Positions 9,910-16,930 of a stretch of DNA of 64,000 bases are shown here, piece by piece. This DNA is from Hyphomicrobiales bacterium. GTDB lineage: Bacteria > Pseudomonadota > Alphaproteobacteria > Rhizobiales > Rhizobiaceae. How positions within the stretch are numbered: position 1 is the stretch's first letter; the number at the start of each line of letters is the position of its first letter. The notes beneath the pieces were generated by a model. It ran no database searches, was not told the origin of the DNA, and saw only the letters and a program-made list of their open reading frames with translations. The stretch spans positions 1 to 64,000 of the forward strand of contig RXJA01000108.1 of the NCBI GenBank assembly GCA_003963455.1, in the 5' to 3' direction. The position numbers and the translations under genes are program-made.

Positions 9910-9957
9910 TGGAGCGGGCGATGGGATTCGAACCCACGACCCCAACCTTGGCAAGGT
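9910..9957 (-). other. 3' half of tRNA-Gly(GCC), putative attachment-site core
   Basis: Read on the minus strand, this is the anticodon arm with TTGCCAA, the variable region, the T-arm with GTTCGAATC, the acceptor 3' strand CGCCCGC and CCA. It is the 3' two-thirds of a tRNA-Gly with GCC anticodon. The 5' half does not follow: the sequence at 9958-9990 gives no matching GCGGGCG acceptor strand. A 3' tRNA fragment 198 bp in front of a tyrosine integrase is the usual signature of an att site left by integration into a tRNA gene. It is not a functional tRNA. Confidence 0.75.
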
Positions 9958-10154
9958 GCCCGACGCGCTTGCGCCGCCATACCCGACTTCACGCTACGGC
10001 ACGATTTAACTATATAACTCAAGATATTAATTGACATCAGTCCCGCCGAGCCTATCCGGGAGGTAGCCGCCGACTTGCTTCGAAATGCTTGGAATCGGCT
10101 TCGATAGAGGGTATGGTAGGGAAATTCTAAGCAAAAATTCGACAAGGTATTGAT

Positions 10155-11477
10155 ATGGCGACGGAAAAGATCACAAAGCGGATCGTGGACGCGCTCAAGG
10201 CTCCGAAACCTTCGAGAGATGGGGTCAAGGTTCGGGAGCATTTCGTGTGGGATCGCGAGCTGCGCGGGTTCGGCGTGCAGGTCATGCCGTCGGGTCTCAA
10301 GAGCTTCGTCATCCAGTATCGCACCCTGGAAGGGAGGAACCGGAGAGCCGTCATCGGGCGCTATGGGCTGATGACGGTCGAAGACGCTCGCAAGCTCGCC
10401 CATGAGAAGCTGGTGGCCGTCTCCAAGGGTGTCGATCCGGTCGCCGAGGAGGCCAAGGCGGCCGGCCTGCTCACCGTCGCCGAAGTCTGCGACTGGTATC
10501 TGGCCGAAGCGGAGGCCGGGCGGATCCTCGGCCGCCGCCGGCGACCGATCAAGTCGTCCACGCTGGCGATGGACCGCAGCCGCATCGAGGCGCACATCAA
10601 GCCGCTCCTCGGCCGCCGCCAGGTCGCATCGCTCAAGCTCGGCGACGTCGAAGGCGCGCAGGCGGACATCGCGGCCGGCAAGACCTCGAAGCCTCGCGCG
10701 GGCAGCCGCGGCGGCGCCACCACCGGCGGGGAAGGCGTGGCCGCGCGGACCATGTCGACGCTGCATTCCATCCTTGAGCACGCGGTTCGCCTCGGGAAGA
10801 TCGAAGCCAATCCCGCGAAGGGCGTGCGCAGGCTCGCCAGCGCACCGCGTGAACGGCGGCTCAGCCGGAGCGAGATCGAACGGCTGGGCAAGACGCTGCG
10901 GGCGGCCGCGGAGGAGGGTGAGCATCCGACGGGGCTCGCGGCTATTCGCTTCCTCCTCCTGACCGGCTTCCGGCGCATGGAAGCGCTCGGGCTACAGGGC
11001 ACCTGGCTCGATGAAGAGGAATGCGCCATTCGCTTTCCGGATACCAAGAGCGGCGCGCAGATTCGCGTGATCGGCCAAGCCGCTATCGATCTGCTTCTCG
11101 ACCAGCCGAAAACCAAGTCCCCCTTCTTTTTTCCGGCCGATTGGGGTGAAGGGCATTTCATCGGCGTCGTGCGCGTTCTCGATCGCGTCTGTCAGAAGGC
11201 CGAGCTGGCGGACATCACTCCGCACACGTTGCGCCACACCTACGCGAGCCTTGCGGGCGATCTCGGCTTCTCCGAGCTGACGATCGCGGCGCTGCTCGGC
11301 CATTCCGCCAGGGGCGTCACGCAACGCTACGTTCATATCGACGAAGCGCTTAGGATGACGGCTGACCGGGTTGCCGACGAGATGGCCGACCTGCTCGATG
11401 GGCGGGCGACGCCCACACGCTCTCGCTCCGCTCGCCGGGATCGGTCCGAGCGGAACCTGGAACCGACCAGGGTGTGA
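10155..11477 (+). CDS. int: tyrosine-recombinase phage/ICE integrase (DUF4102-type arm-binding domain)
   Basis: The protein has 440 residues. The N-terminus (a basic segment with WDRELRGFGVQVMPSG and a VIGRYG motif) is the DUF4102 arm-binding domain of P4-like integrases. The central region is a SAM-like core-binding domain. The C-terminal catalytic domain shows Arg273 (TGFRRMEAL), His357 and Arg360 (HTLRH), His383 (LGHS) and the Tyr392 nucleophile (QRYVH), so it looks active. It integrates or excises an element at a tRNA 3' end, consistent with the tRNA-Gly fragment at 9910. It points away from that att core into the AbiE cassette. A TTGACA box at about 10031 could be its -35. The stop touches the first operator palindrome. 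Confidence 0.93.
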   Translation: MATEKITKRIVDALKAPKPSRDGVKVREHFVWDRELRGFGVQVMPSGLKSFVIQYRTLEGRNRRAVIGRYGLMTVEDARKLAHEKLVAVSKGVDPVAEEAKAAGLLTVAEVCDWYLAEAEAGRILGRRRRPIKSSTLAMDRSRIEAHIKPLLGRRQVASLKLGDVEGAQADIAAGKTSKPRAGSRGGATTGGEGVAARTMSTLHSILEHAVRLGKIEANPAKGVRRLASAPRERRLSRSEIERLGKTLRAAAEEGEHPTGLAAIRFLLLTGFRRMEALGLQGTWLDEEECAIRFPDTKSGAQIRVIGQAAIDLLLDQPKTKSPFFFPADWGEGHFIGVVRVLDRVCQKAELADITPHTLRHTYASLAGDLGFSELTIAALLGHSARGVTQRYVHIDEALRMTADRVADEMADLLDGRATPTRSRSARRDRSERNLEPTRV

Positions 11478-11478
11478 G

Positions 11479-11507
11479 TGTCCGAAGTTTGCGACAAACT
11501 TCGGACA
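11479..11507. promoter_or_regulatory. operator 1: TGTCCGAA-N13-TTCGGACA
   Basis: This is a perfect dyad; the arms extend to 14 bp (11478-11508) with a 3-nt centre. It starts immediately after the integrase stop. It shares sequence and the 13-bp spacing with two further copies and is the most distal of three probable AbiEi-type autoregulatory sites. No T-run follows, so a terminator is unlikely. Confidence 0.75.
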
Positions 11508-11524
11508 CCAGGGTTCGCGCGCTT

Positions 11525-11553
11525 TGTCCGAAAAATGTAGTATTCTTCGGACA
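11525..11553. promoter_or_regulatory. operator 2: TGTCCGAA-N13-TTCGGACA
   Basis: This second copy has 8-bp arms and the same 13-bp spacer. Its spacer contains TAGTAT, a possible -10-like element. The centre lies 46 bp from operator 1 and 42 bp from operator 3, close to four helical turns, which would place bound dimers on roughly one face. Confidence 0.75.
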
Positions 11554-11561
11554 CCAGCTTG

Positions 11562-11600
11562 CGTCATGTCCGAAAAATGTATCATATTTCGGACATGACG
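11562..11600. promoter_or_regulatory. operator 3 overlapping the abiEi start codon
   Basis: Perfect 14-bp arms CGTCATGTCCGAAA (11562-11575) and TTTCGGACATGACG (11587-11600) contain the same TGTCCGAA-N13-TTCGGACA core. The right arm includes ATG 11595, the chosen antitoxin start. No ribosome-binding site fits between the dyad and ATG, so a leaderless or very short-leader mRNA repressed by its own product is likely. Confidence 0.75.
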
Positions 11601-12263
11601 ACCTTAGCGCATGAAACCGACCTTCGCTCCCGGCTGCTCGCCCGGATCGCCTCCAGCCCGAACGAGGTCTGGACGCCCGGCGATTTTGCCGACCTTGGCA
11701 GCCGCGCCGCCGTCGACAAGACCCTGCAGCGCCTCGCCACCGCAGGCGAGCTGCGCCGTATCGACCGCGGTCTCTACGACCAGCCCCGCAAGAATGATCT
11801 GACCAGCCGTCCCACCGTGCCCGACTATCGCGCCGTCATCCGCGCCGTCACCCGCCGCGACCAGGCGCGCGCCGTGGTGGACGGCATGACCGCTGCCAAC
11901 GATCTCGGCCTCACCACCGCCGTCCCGGCGCGCATCGAGGTGCTGGTCGACGCGCGTCTGAAACCAATCAAGCTCGGTAGCCAAGAGATCCACTTCAAGT
12001 TCGCCGCGCCTAGCCGCCTCTATTGGGCCGGCCGGCCAGCCATGCGCGTTGTCCAGGCGCTGCACTGGATGCAGGACATGCTTGCGCAGGACGATGAGCG
12101 CGCCCGCGTCCAGGCCGCGCTGCGCCGCCTTTTCGGCGACCCGCAGCACGGGCAGGCGATCCGTGACGATCTACGCGCCGGCCTATCCGCGCTTCCGATC
12201 TGGATGCAGGAGTTCTTGCGAGGCCTGCTCAGCGCAACCGATGCGGACGAGGGCCAGTCATGA
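11595..12263 (+). CDS. AbiEi-like antitoxin, DUF6088 family
   Basis: The protein has 222 residues from ATG 11595. The in-frame alternatives TTG 11559 and ATG 11577 lie inside the operator palindrome and have no ribosome-binding site. The N-terminus is a winged-helix segment (WTPGDFADLGSRAAVDKTLQRL, then GELRRIDRGLYDQPR) typical of AbiEi/DUF6088 type IV antitoxins that bind their own promoter. The remainder is the AbiEi C-terminal antitoxin domain. The stop overlaps the toxin start (ATGA, 12260-12263), as in other abiE operons. Three identical-geometry palindromes upstream are the presumed autoregulatory sites. Confidence 0.85.
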   Translation: MTTLAHETDLRSRLLARIASSPNEVWTPGDFADLGSRAAVDKTLQRLATAGELRRIDRGLYDQPRKNDLTSRPTVPDYRAVIRAVTRRDQARAVVDGMTAANDLGLTTAVPARIEVLVDARLKPIKLGSQEIHFKFAAPSRLYWAGRPAMRVVQALHWMQDMLAQDDERARVQAALRRLFGDPQHGQAIRDDLRAGLSALPIWMQEFLRGLLSATDADEGQS

Positions 12264-13312
12264 CCAGCACCGCGTACAGGCAGGTCATCGCCGCGCCGCC
12301 GAGTGACCGGCTTGACCTGTTTCTCACCACCGCCAATCGGCTTGGCACGCCGATCGGCAATGTGGAGAAGGATTTCTGGGTCTGCTGGACGCTGAATGCG
12401 CTCTATCACGAGCGGCCTGATGGAGGACCGCGCCTCCTGTTCAAGGGCGGCACCTCGCTGTCGAAGGCCTATAACCTGATCGAGCGCTTTTCCGAGGACA
12501 TCGACGTCACGGTCTTCCGTAACGACCTTGACGAGGCTGCTTCGGTCGAGGAACTGGAGGCTCTGTCGAACAAAAAGCGCCGTGCCAAGCTCGATGCGAT
12601 ACGGGATGCGTGCTGTGCCTATATTACAGGCCCGCTCCACGAATTCCTAGGCGCACAGCTCGCCGACGTCACCAATGGGGCCGGACGTGTCGAGGTCGAC
12701 GAAGCCGATCCCGACGGACAGACACTGCTCGTCTGGTATCCCGAGGTCGAGCCACGCGACGGAGCCTATGTGCGGCCGGCCGTGCGGATCGAGTCCGGCG
12801 CGAAGTCAGCTCTTGACCCCAACCGTCCTGTTACGATTCGACCCTATGTCAGTGAGGAGGCCGGCGGGCTCGAACTGGCGATCGCTGACGTCACAACGAT
12901 CGAAGCCACCCGTACCTTCTGGGACAAGGTTGTGATCGCCCATGGCTTGCGGCTCTGGTACGAGCGACGCGGCGTGCTCCGGCAGGAAGGCCAGCGCGTG
13001 TCGCGGCACTATTACGACCTCCATTGCCTGCTCGGCTCGGAGGTCGGGCGAGTGGCGCTTGCGGACCCCAGCCTCGGCGCCGATTGCGTGCGACACGCGC
13101 GCATGTTCTTCGACCGCCCCGACTATGATCTGGCTTCCGCCGTTCCGGGCTCATTCGCCGTCGCGCCGACCGGTGCGATGATCGATGCGCTCAGCCGTGA
13201 CTACGCCAACACCACCGCGATGATCTTTGGCGTCGCCCCGGATTTTCAGGCGATCTTGAGGTCGGTTGGGGAAATCGAGCGGATTGCAAATGCGATAACG
13301 CGGAATGCCTGA
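12260..13312 (+). CDS. AbiEii/AbiGii-family nucleotidyltransferase toxin
   Basis: The protein has 350 residues and is translationally coupled to the antitoxin. It carries the nucleotidyltransferase signature of AbiEii toxins: KGGTSLSKAYNLI (GG-x-S motif, about residue 56), then FSEDIDVTVF with the catalytic acidic pair. Downstream conserved residues (TFWDKVVIAH, HYYDLHCLL) belong to the same family. AbiEii is known as a bacteriostatic type IV toxin conferring phage abortive infection and plasmid stabilisation. The 3' end overlaps, on the opposite strand, the read-through tail of the truncated protease at 13246. Confidence 0.88.
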   Translation: MTSTAYRQVIAAPPSDRLDLFLTTANRLGTPIGNVEKDFWVCWTLNALYHERPDGGPRLLFKGGTSLSKAYNLIERFSEDIDVTVFRNDLDEAASVEELEALSNKKRRAKLDAIRDACCAYITGPLHEFLGAQLADVTNGAGRVEVDEADPDGQTLLVWYPEVEPRDGAYVRPAVRIESGAKSALDPNRPVTIRPYVSEEAGGLELAIADVTTIEATRTFWDKVVIAHGLRLWYERRGVLRQEGQRVSRHYYDLHCLLGSEVGRVALADPSLGADCVRHARMFFDRPDYDLASAVPGSFAVAPTGAMIDALSRDYANTTAMIFGVAPDFQAILRSVGEIERIANAITRNA

Positions 13313-14349
13313 ATGGTCGCTTTCCCGAAAATTCCCGTAAGGCCGGCATTTTTCTTGTTACTCCCGATATTTCCCGTATTTTCGCAATGGATATCATGTG
13401 CCGGCGGGGGAGCCAAATGAACACCTTCGGGATCGATCGCGAGCACGAGGACCCCCGGAGTGCCGTTTCGGGCGAGGGCCGCATCAACTTGCGGATCGAA
13501 TCGGATACCGAGCCTCGGGGGCGCGTAACGACCGCGGGCGATCAGCTGCGGCACGACCCGATTGACAGTGTCGACTGGCACCGCGAATCCGATACCGGCG
13601 CTGCCGCCAGACGGACTGAAAATGGCGGTGTTGACACCTAGCAGGCGGCCGGCGCTGTCGAGGAGAGGCCCCCCGGAATTGCCAGGGTTGATCGCCGCAT
13701 CCGTCTGAATCAGACCACGGATCGGCAGATCGCCGTCGCCTGGCAACTCGCGGTTGAGGGCCGAGACGATCCCCGTCGTCATCGTCCAGTCGAGACCGAA
13801 TGGGTTGCCAATGGCGAAGACGTTCTGCCCAACACGCAAATCCTTGATGGTCCCCACCGATATCGGCGCCGGGCGGCCCGCGCCGATGCCGATATGCAGT
13901 ACCGCCAGATCGTGCTCCGGTGCACGTCCGACGAGGCGCGCGGGAAAGCCGCGACCATCCGCCAATCGCACGATCGCGCGGCTGGCACCGGCGATGACAT
14001 GGTTGTTCGTTACCGCATGGCCAAACCCATCCCAGACGAATCCCGATCCGCTTCCGCTCGGCACGTCGTAAACGCTTCGCGTCCAGGGATCGACCATGCG
14101 CTTTTCCGTCGTGATAAACACAACGCTGTCTCGCGCGTTCTCGAAAATCGCGATCGCACTTTCTTCAGACGCGGCGAGATCACCCCTCGGCGCAACGGTG
14201 CGTGGCTCGGCGAAGCGGCCGAGCAGGATCCCGCTCACGAGCGGGAAACTCTGCCACGCAGCCACGATGAGAAGCGCGGCCACGGTGACGGAAACCAGAC
14301 GGGTGAAGAACCAAAAGTTCAAGCGACGCCTCTCGAATGGAACAATCAC
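13246..14349 (-). CDS. DegP/HtrA-like S1C serine protease, C-terminus truncated in PDZ domain
   Basis: The frame has 367 codons, GTG start. An N-terminal membrane anchor or signal (residues 12-40) precedes a trypsin-like domain with catalytic His in TNNHVIAGA (about 117), Asp in EHDLAVLHI (about 148) and Ser in NPGNSGGPL (about 226). The PDZ domain begins (GTPGVLVLAIDP) but similarity stops at about residue 309. The last 58 codons are antisense to abiEii and the TCCCG repeats, so the gene was cut near 13420. It is membrane- or periplasm-located protein quality control, corresponding to degP at the end of tLST loci. GTG overlaps the psiE stop (GTGA), so it is the last gene of a minus-strand operon with psiE and probably hsp20. 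Confidence 0.85.
   Translation of the reverse strand: MIVPFERRRLNFWFFTRLVSVTVAALLIVAAWQSFPLVSGILLGRFAEPRTVAPRGDLAASEESAIAIFENARDSVVFITTEKRMVDPWTRSVYDVPSGSGSGFVWDGFGHAVTNNHVIAGASRAIVRLADGRGFPARLVGRAPEHDLAVLHIGIGAGRPAPISVGTIKDLRVGQNVFAIGNPFGLDWTMTTGIVSALNRELPGDGDLPIRGLIQTDAAINPGNSGGPLLDSAGRLLGVNTAIFSPSGGSAGIGFAVPVDTVNRVVPQLIARGRYAPPRLGIRFDPQVDAALARNGTPGVLVLAIDPEGVHLAPPPAHDIHCENTGNIGSNKKNAGLTGIFGKATIQAFRVIAFAIRSISPTDLKIA
13322..13376. repeat. AT-rich segment with phased TCCCG repeats
   Basis: TTCCCG occurs at 13322, 13332 and 13371 and CTCCCG at 13361. This gives two pairs with exactly 10-bp spacing, embedded in AT-rich DNA just beyond the AbiEii stop and at the edge of the truncated protease. 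Helically phased short repeats at an element end could be integrase arm sites or regulator sites. No function is shown. Confidence 0.4.
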
Positions 14350-14810
14350 GATTGATCGCGACGATCCTGATCGCGCACCAGCCAGTGGACAGCACCAAGG
14401 GCAAGGGCGGCTCCGGCGAGGGCCGCGATCTTGGCCGGACTCGTTTCGCCGAGATCCAGGATGATGAACTTGCGGGCGATCGCAAGCAACGCGATGAGGA
14501 CGATGGTTCGCACCTGCAGAATTCCGAACCTGCGCTCAGTCGCCACCAGTAGCGACCGTTTGAACTCCAGCGCGATCACCACGGTGAAAATCATGCCGAA
14601 GACGACTTGGAACGTGCTGTAATCGAGCGTATCGAGCGCGCCCAAAACCAGTCGGTTCAGCACCTCGCGCAGGAGCGCCCATACAGATGCCACCACGACC
14701 ACGGCGATGATGGCGCTGAGCAGGAAGATGACGACCTGCTCGAATTTCTCGTAGAGCGTCATTGCCGACCATTGTTCGCGGGTCAAACCGGGCGGTCTGT
14801 CGCGTTCCAT
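14346..14810 (-). CDS. psiE: PsiE-family (phosphate-starvation-inducible) membrane protein
   Basis: The protein has 154 residues with four predicted transmembrane helices (about 25-50, 62-82, 98-115, 127-145). FEQVVIFLLSAII, then EFKRSLL and QVRTIVLIALLAIARKFIILDL are characteristic of the PsiE family. The function is unknown, but psiE is a standard tLST member beside degP. Start ATG follows AGGAGAG. It overlaps the protease start and lies 128 bp downstream of hsp20, with a strong hairpin in between. Confidence 0.85.
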   Translation of the reverse strand: MERDRPPGLTREQWSAMTLYEKFEQVVIFLLSAIIAVVVVASVWALLREVLNRLVLGALDTLDYSTFQVVFGMIFTVVIALEFKRSLLVATERRFGILQVRTIVLIALLAIARKFIILDLGETSPAKIAALAGAALALGAVHWLVRDQDRRDQS

Positions 14811-14831
14811 TGCGATCTCTCCTCAAACATG

Positions 14832-14860
14832 GCCCCCGGGGAACCGGGTTCCCCGGGGGC
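14832..14860 (-). terminator. strong intra-operon hairpin between hsp20 and psiE
   Basis: Perfect 12-bp arms GCCCCCGGGGAA and TTCCCCGGGGGC have a 5-nt loop. It lies between hsp20 (ends 14939) and psiE (starts 14810) in the direction of transcription. No U-run follows, so it may act as attenuator, processing or stabilising element that lowers psiE-protease expression relative to the chaperones. Confidence 0.5.
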
Positions 14861-14938
14861 TTCGGCATCTGTATCACACCTGAAATCACGTGGATCGAGG
14901 ATGCATGTCAGGCGTCGGCGACTACTCGATCACGCGGA

Positions 14939-15430
14939 TCAGCCGTTCTTGACCTCGATGCGCTTGACCTTCGCCTGTGCCTCCGGTGTCTGGGGAAGCT
15001 TGATGGTCAGCACGCCGTTCTTGAAGGATGCCTGCGCCTTTTCGCCATCCACACCTGGGGGCAGCGGAATGGTCCGGTAAATCGCGCCGTAGCTGCGCTC
15101 GGAGAGATAGTATCCCTTTTTCTCCTCCTGGCGCTCGATCCTCTTTTCGCCTTTCACGGTCAGCATGTCGTCGTTGACCGTGACCTCGATGTCCTTCATC
15201 TCCATGCCAGGCAACTCGATCGACACTTCGATCGCGTTGTCGGTCTCGACCATGTCGGATCTTGCTTCGCCGCTTCCCCATGGCCAGTCAAAATTCCCAA
15301 CACGATTCCAGAAGTTTTCGAACACATGGTTCATCTCGCGCTGGAGCGTCGCGATCGGGTTGTCCTCGCTGCTCTTGGCATCCGGCGCGTTGTCCTTGCG
15401 CGCCCAGGGAATGAGGTCCTTGATCTGCAT
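14939..15430 (-). CDS. Hsp20/alpha-crystallin small heat-shock protein (copy 3, distal)
   Basis: The protein has 163 residues. The alpha-crystallin domain spans about 55-155: DMVETDNAIEVSIELPGM, a VNDDMLTVKGEKR strand and the GVLTIKLPQ signature ending in the VKRIEVK strand. The N-terminus with PWARK and FENFWNR is like that of tLST-type Hsp20 proteins. It is an ATP-independent holdase that keeps denatured proteins soluble for ClpK/DnaK. It follows two other hsp20 genes on the same strand with a 20-bp gap, so it is probably a single operon transcribed from the region at 16.3-16.5 kb. The start ATG follows GAAGGAGA. Confidence 0.93.
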   Translation of the reverse strand: MQIKDLIPWARKDNAPDAKSSEDNPIATLQREMNHVFENFWNRVGNFDWPWGSGEARSDMVETDNAIEVSIELPGMEMKDIEVTVNDDMLTVKGEKRIERQEEKKGYYLSERSYGAIYRTIPLPPGVDGEKAQASFKNGVLTIKLPQTPEAQAKVKRIEVKNG

Positions 15431-15450
15431 GATATGGTCTCCTTCGGTTC

Positions 15451-15849
15451 TCAGGCGCCCTTGACGGCGATCCTTTTCGGTTGCGACTCAGCGGCTCGAG
15501 GGAGGGTCACGGTAAGAACGCCCCCGTGCATTTCAGCCTCGATCCTGTCAGGGTCGAAGTCTTCGGAAAGCATGAAGGCCCGCTCGAAATCGCCCTCGCC
15601 ATATTCGGCATAGGACAGTTGCAGGTTCTCGGGCTGCATGGGTTCGACCCTGCCGCGGATCGTCAGCACGCGGTTTTCGAGCGTGATATCCACATGGTCG
15701 GGGCCGACGCCGGGCATCTCGAGCATCATGGAGACGCCCTGATCGGTCTCGATGATATCGGTCAGCGGGCGATAGATGCGGCCGCCTCCAGTGGTCTCAG
15801 GCGCGTCCGTCACCGTTTTCTCTGTGGCTTGCGTAATGTCGGTGCTCAT
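15451..15849 (-). CDS. Hsp20/alpha-crystallin small heat-shock protein (copy 2)
   Basis: The protein has 132 residues from ATG 15849, which has GAGGAAC 9 bases upstream. A GTG at 15867 would give six more residues and a GTGA overlap with copy 1. The alpha-crystallin domain is at about 28-130: PLTDIIETDQGVSMMLEMPG, then ENRVLTIRGRV and GGVLTVTLPR. It has a short N-terminal arm, characteristic of class-A-like small Hsps. The three sHsps differ strongly in their N-terminal arms, suggesting hetero-oligomers or distinct clients rather than recent duplication. Confidence 0.92.
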   Translation of the reverse strand: MSTDITQATEKTVTDAPETTGGGRIYRPLTDIIETDQGVSMMLEMPGVGPDHVDITLENRVLTIRGRVEPMQPENLQLSYAEYGEGDFERAFMLSEDFDPDRIEAEMHGGVLTVTLPRAAESQPKRIAVKGA

Positions 15850-15863
15850 CTTTCCAGTTCCTC

Positions 15864-16292
15864 TCACGCTGCCTTGATCTCGATCTTCTTTGGCCGTGTC
15901 TCCTCGGGCCGGGCAATGACAATCTTCAACACGCCGTTGACCATCCTTGCCTCGACCAGGTCATCGGAGGCTGCGAACGGAATGCGAATGGCGCGCGAGA
16001 ATTTGCCATAGGCGCGCTCGTTGCGGTGCCACCGCGCACCCTCCGGGACTTCTGGAGCCTTGCGTTCGCCGGAAAGCGTCAGAACGTTGTCATTAACGGA
16101 AATCTCGATATCGCCCGGCTCGATCCCGGGCAGTTCGGCGGTGATGGCGATGGCATCCGGACCCTGCCAGACATTCATCGCCGGGAATGCCGCGCGAGAC
16201 GTTGGCGGCCTGAAGCCGCTCTCAAGATCGCGCATCATGGAGCGCATGAGCGCGAAGGGATCGTTGCGGCGGATTCGTGTTGGATAGAGCAT
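15864..16292 (-). CDS. Hsp20/alpha-crystallin small heat-shock protein (copy 1, promoter-proximal)
   Basis: The protein has 142 residues. ATG 16292 is preferred over an upstream in-frame start at 16319 because AGGAGG lies 7 bases upstream. The alpha-crystallin domain is at about 38-140: PAMNVWQGPDAIAITAELPG, VNDNVLTLSGER, the RAYGKFSRAIRIPF loop and GVLKIVIARPE. The family motif ends with the KKIEIK strand. It is the first gene of the minus-strand sHsp-psiE-protease operon and is divergent from the MarR-type regulator. A CTTGCA box in the intergenic region overlaps an operator-like dyad. Confidence 0.93.
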   Translation of the reverse strand: MLYPTRIRRNDPFALMRSMMRDLESGFRPPTSRAAFPAMNVWQGPDAIAITAELPGIEPGDIEISVNDNVLTLSGERKAPEVPEGARWHRNERAYGKFSRAIRIPFAASDDLVEARMVNGVLKIVIARPEETRPKKIEIKAA

Positions 16293-16386
16293 TGCTGACC
16301 TCCTGAAGCTGAAGCGCAACGCCGATCAAGCCGTGCGCGCGGTTCTTGCGGAGGCTCGCGCCGGCAGGCTCTCGGGCATCTTCAAT

Positions 16387-16429
16387 CCTATGCGCAGCGG
16401 GATATGATGCAAGCAAAATTTATGCTGGC
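16387..16429. promoter_or_regulatory. divergent regulatory region: operator-like dyad and hsp20 promoter
   Basis: The 21-bp sequence at 16409-16429 is an imperfect palindrome (8 of 10 positions match across a central T), as expected for a MarR-family dimer. On the minus strand CTTGCA (16413-16408) and CATAGG (16392-16387), 15 bp apart, resemble a heat-shock-type -35/-10. The -35 lies within the dyad, so the divergently encoded MarR-like protein could repress the sHsp operon and itself. Confidence 0.4.
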
Positions 16430-16485
16430 AAACCAAGCGTCCGCACGTATGATGATCGTTGTCACATAGAACTGGAGGACCACCG

Positions 16486-16914
16486 ATGATCTCATCCGGA
16501 CAGGCTCTGATCGGCACGACGATCCACCGGGTCGCTCAGCTCATCCAGCAGCGCATCGACGACGAGATCCGCGACAGCGGGCTCACACGCCTGTCCTGGA
16601 TGGCTGCTGCTCATGTTGCCGACGCGGATGGCCTCACGATCGGCGACCTGGCGGCCCGGCTGGAGGTCGGTAACGCGACGGCCAGCCAACTGGTGGATCG
16701 CATGGTGCGTGGCGGCTGGGTCGAGCGATCGCCTTCACCGGACGACCGGCGATCGCAGATCGTCACGATAACGGCGAAGTCGAGATCTACCATACGGGAC
16801 ATCGAGCCGCGGCAGCTGCTGCTGGAAGATGAGATCTTGCGGGATCTGTCGCCCGAAGAGAGACGCGTTCTGTTTGTGCTTCTGGAGCGCATACGTGCGC
16901 GGCTGTCACGCTAG
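16486..16914 (+). CDS. MarR-family transcriptional regulator
   Basis: The protein has 142 residues from ATG 16486, after CTGGAGGACC; an earlier frame start at 16459 lacks a binding site. The winged helix-turn-helix is LTIGDLAARLEVGNATASQLV (about 58-79), followed by a wing with SPDDRRSQIVTITAK, the DDRR signature of MarR. N- and C-terminal helices form the dimer interface. It is divergent from the sHsp operon and lies 16 bp upstream of ftsH, so it may control both directions. MarR-type regulators usually respond to small molecules; which one is unknown. Confidence 0.85.
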   Translation: MISSGQALIGTTIHRVAQLIQQRIDDEIRDSGLTRLSWMAAAHVADADGLTIGDLAARLEVGNATASQLVDRMVRGGWVERSPSPDDRRSQIVTITAKSRSTIRDIEPRQLLLEDEILRDLSPEERRVLFVLLERIRARLSR

Positions 16915-16930
16915 AGGGAGACAGCCTGCC

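Noticed and set aside
9910..9995. complete tRNA-Gly gene on the minus strand
   Set aside because: Only the 3' part from the anticodon arm on is tRNA-like; the 5' acceptor strand and D-arm do not match.
11478..11508. rho-independent terminator of the integrase gene
   Set aside because: The 14-bp dyad lacks a T-run on either side and has the same TGTCCGAA-N13-TTCGGACA geometry as two other copies, so operator is the better reading.
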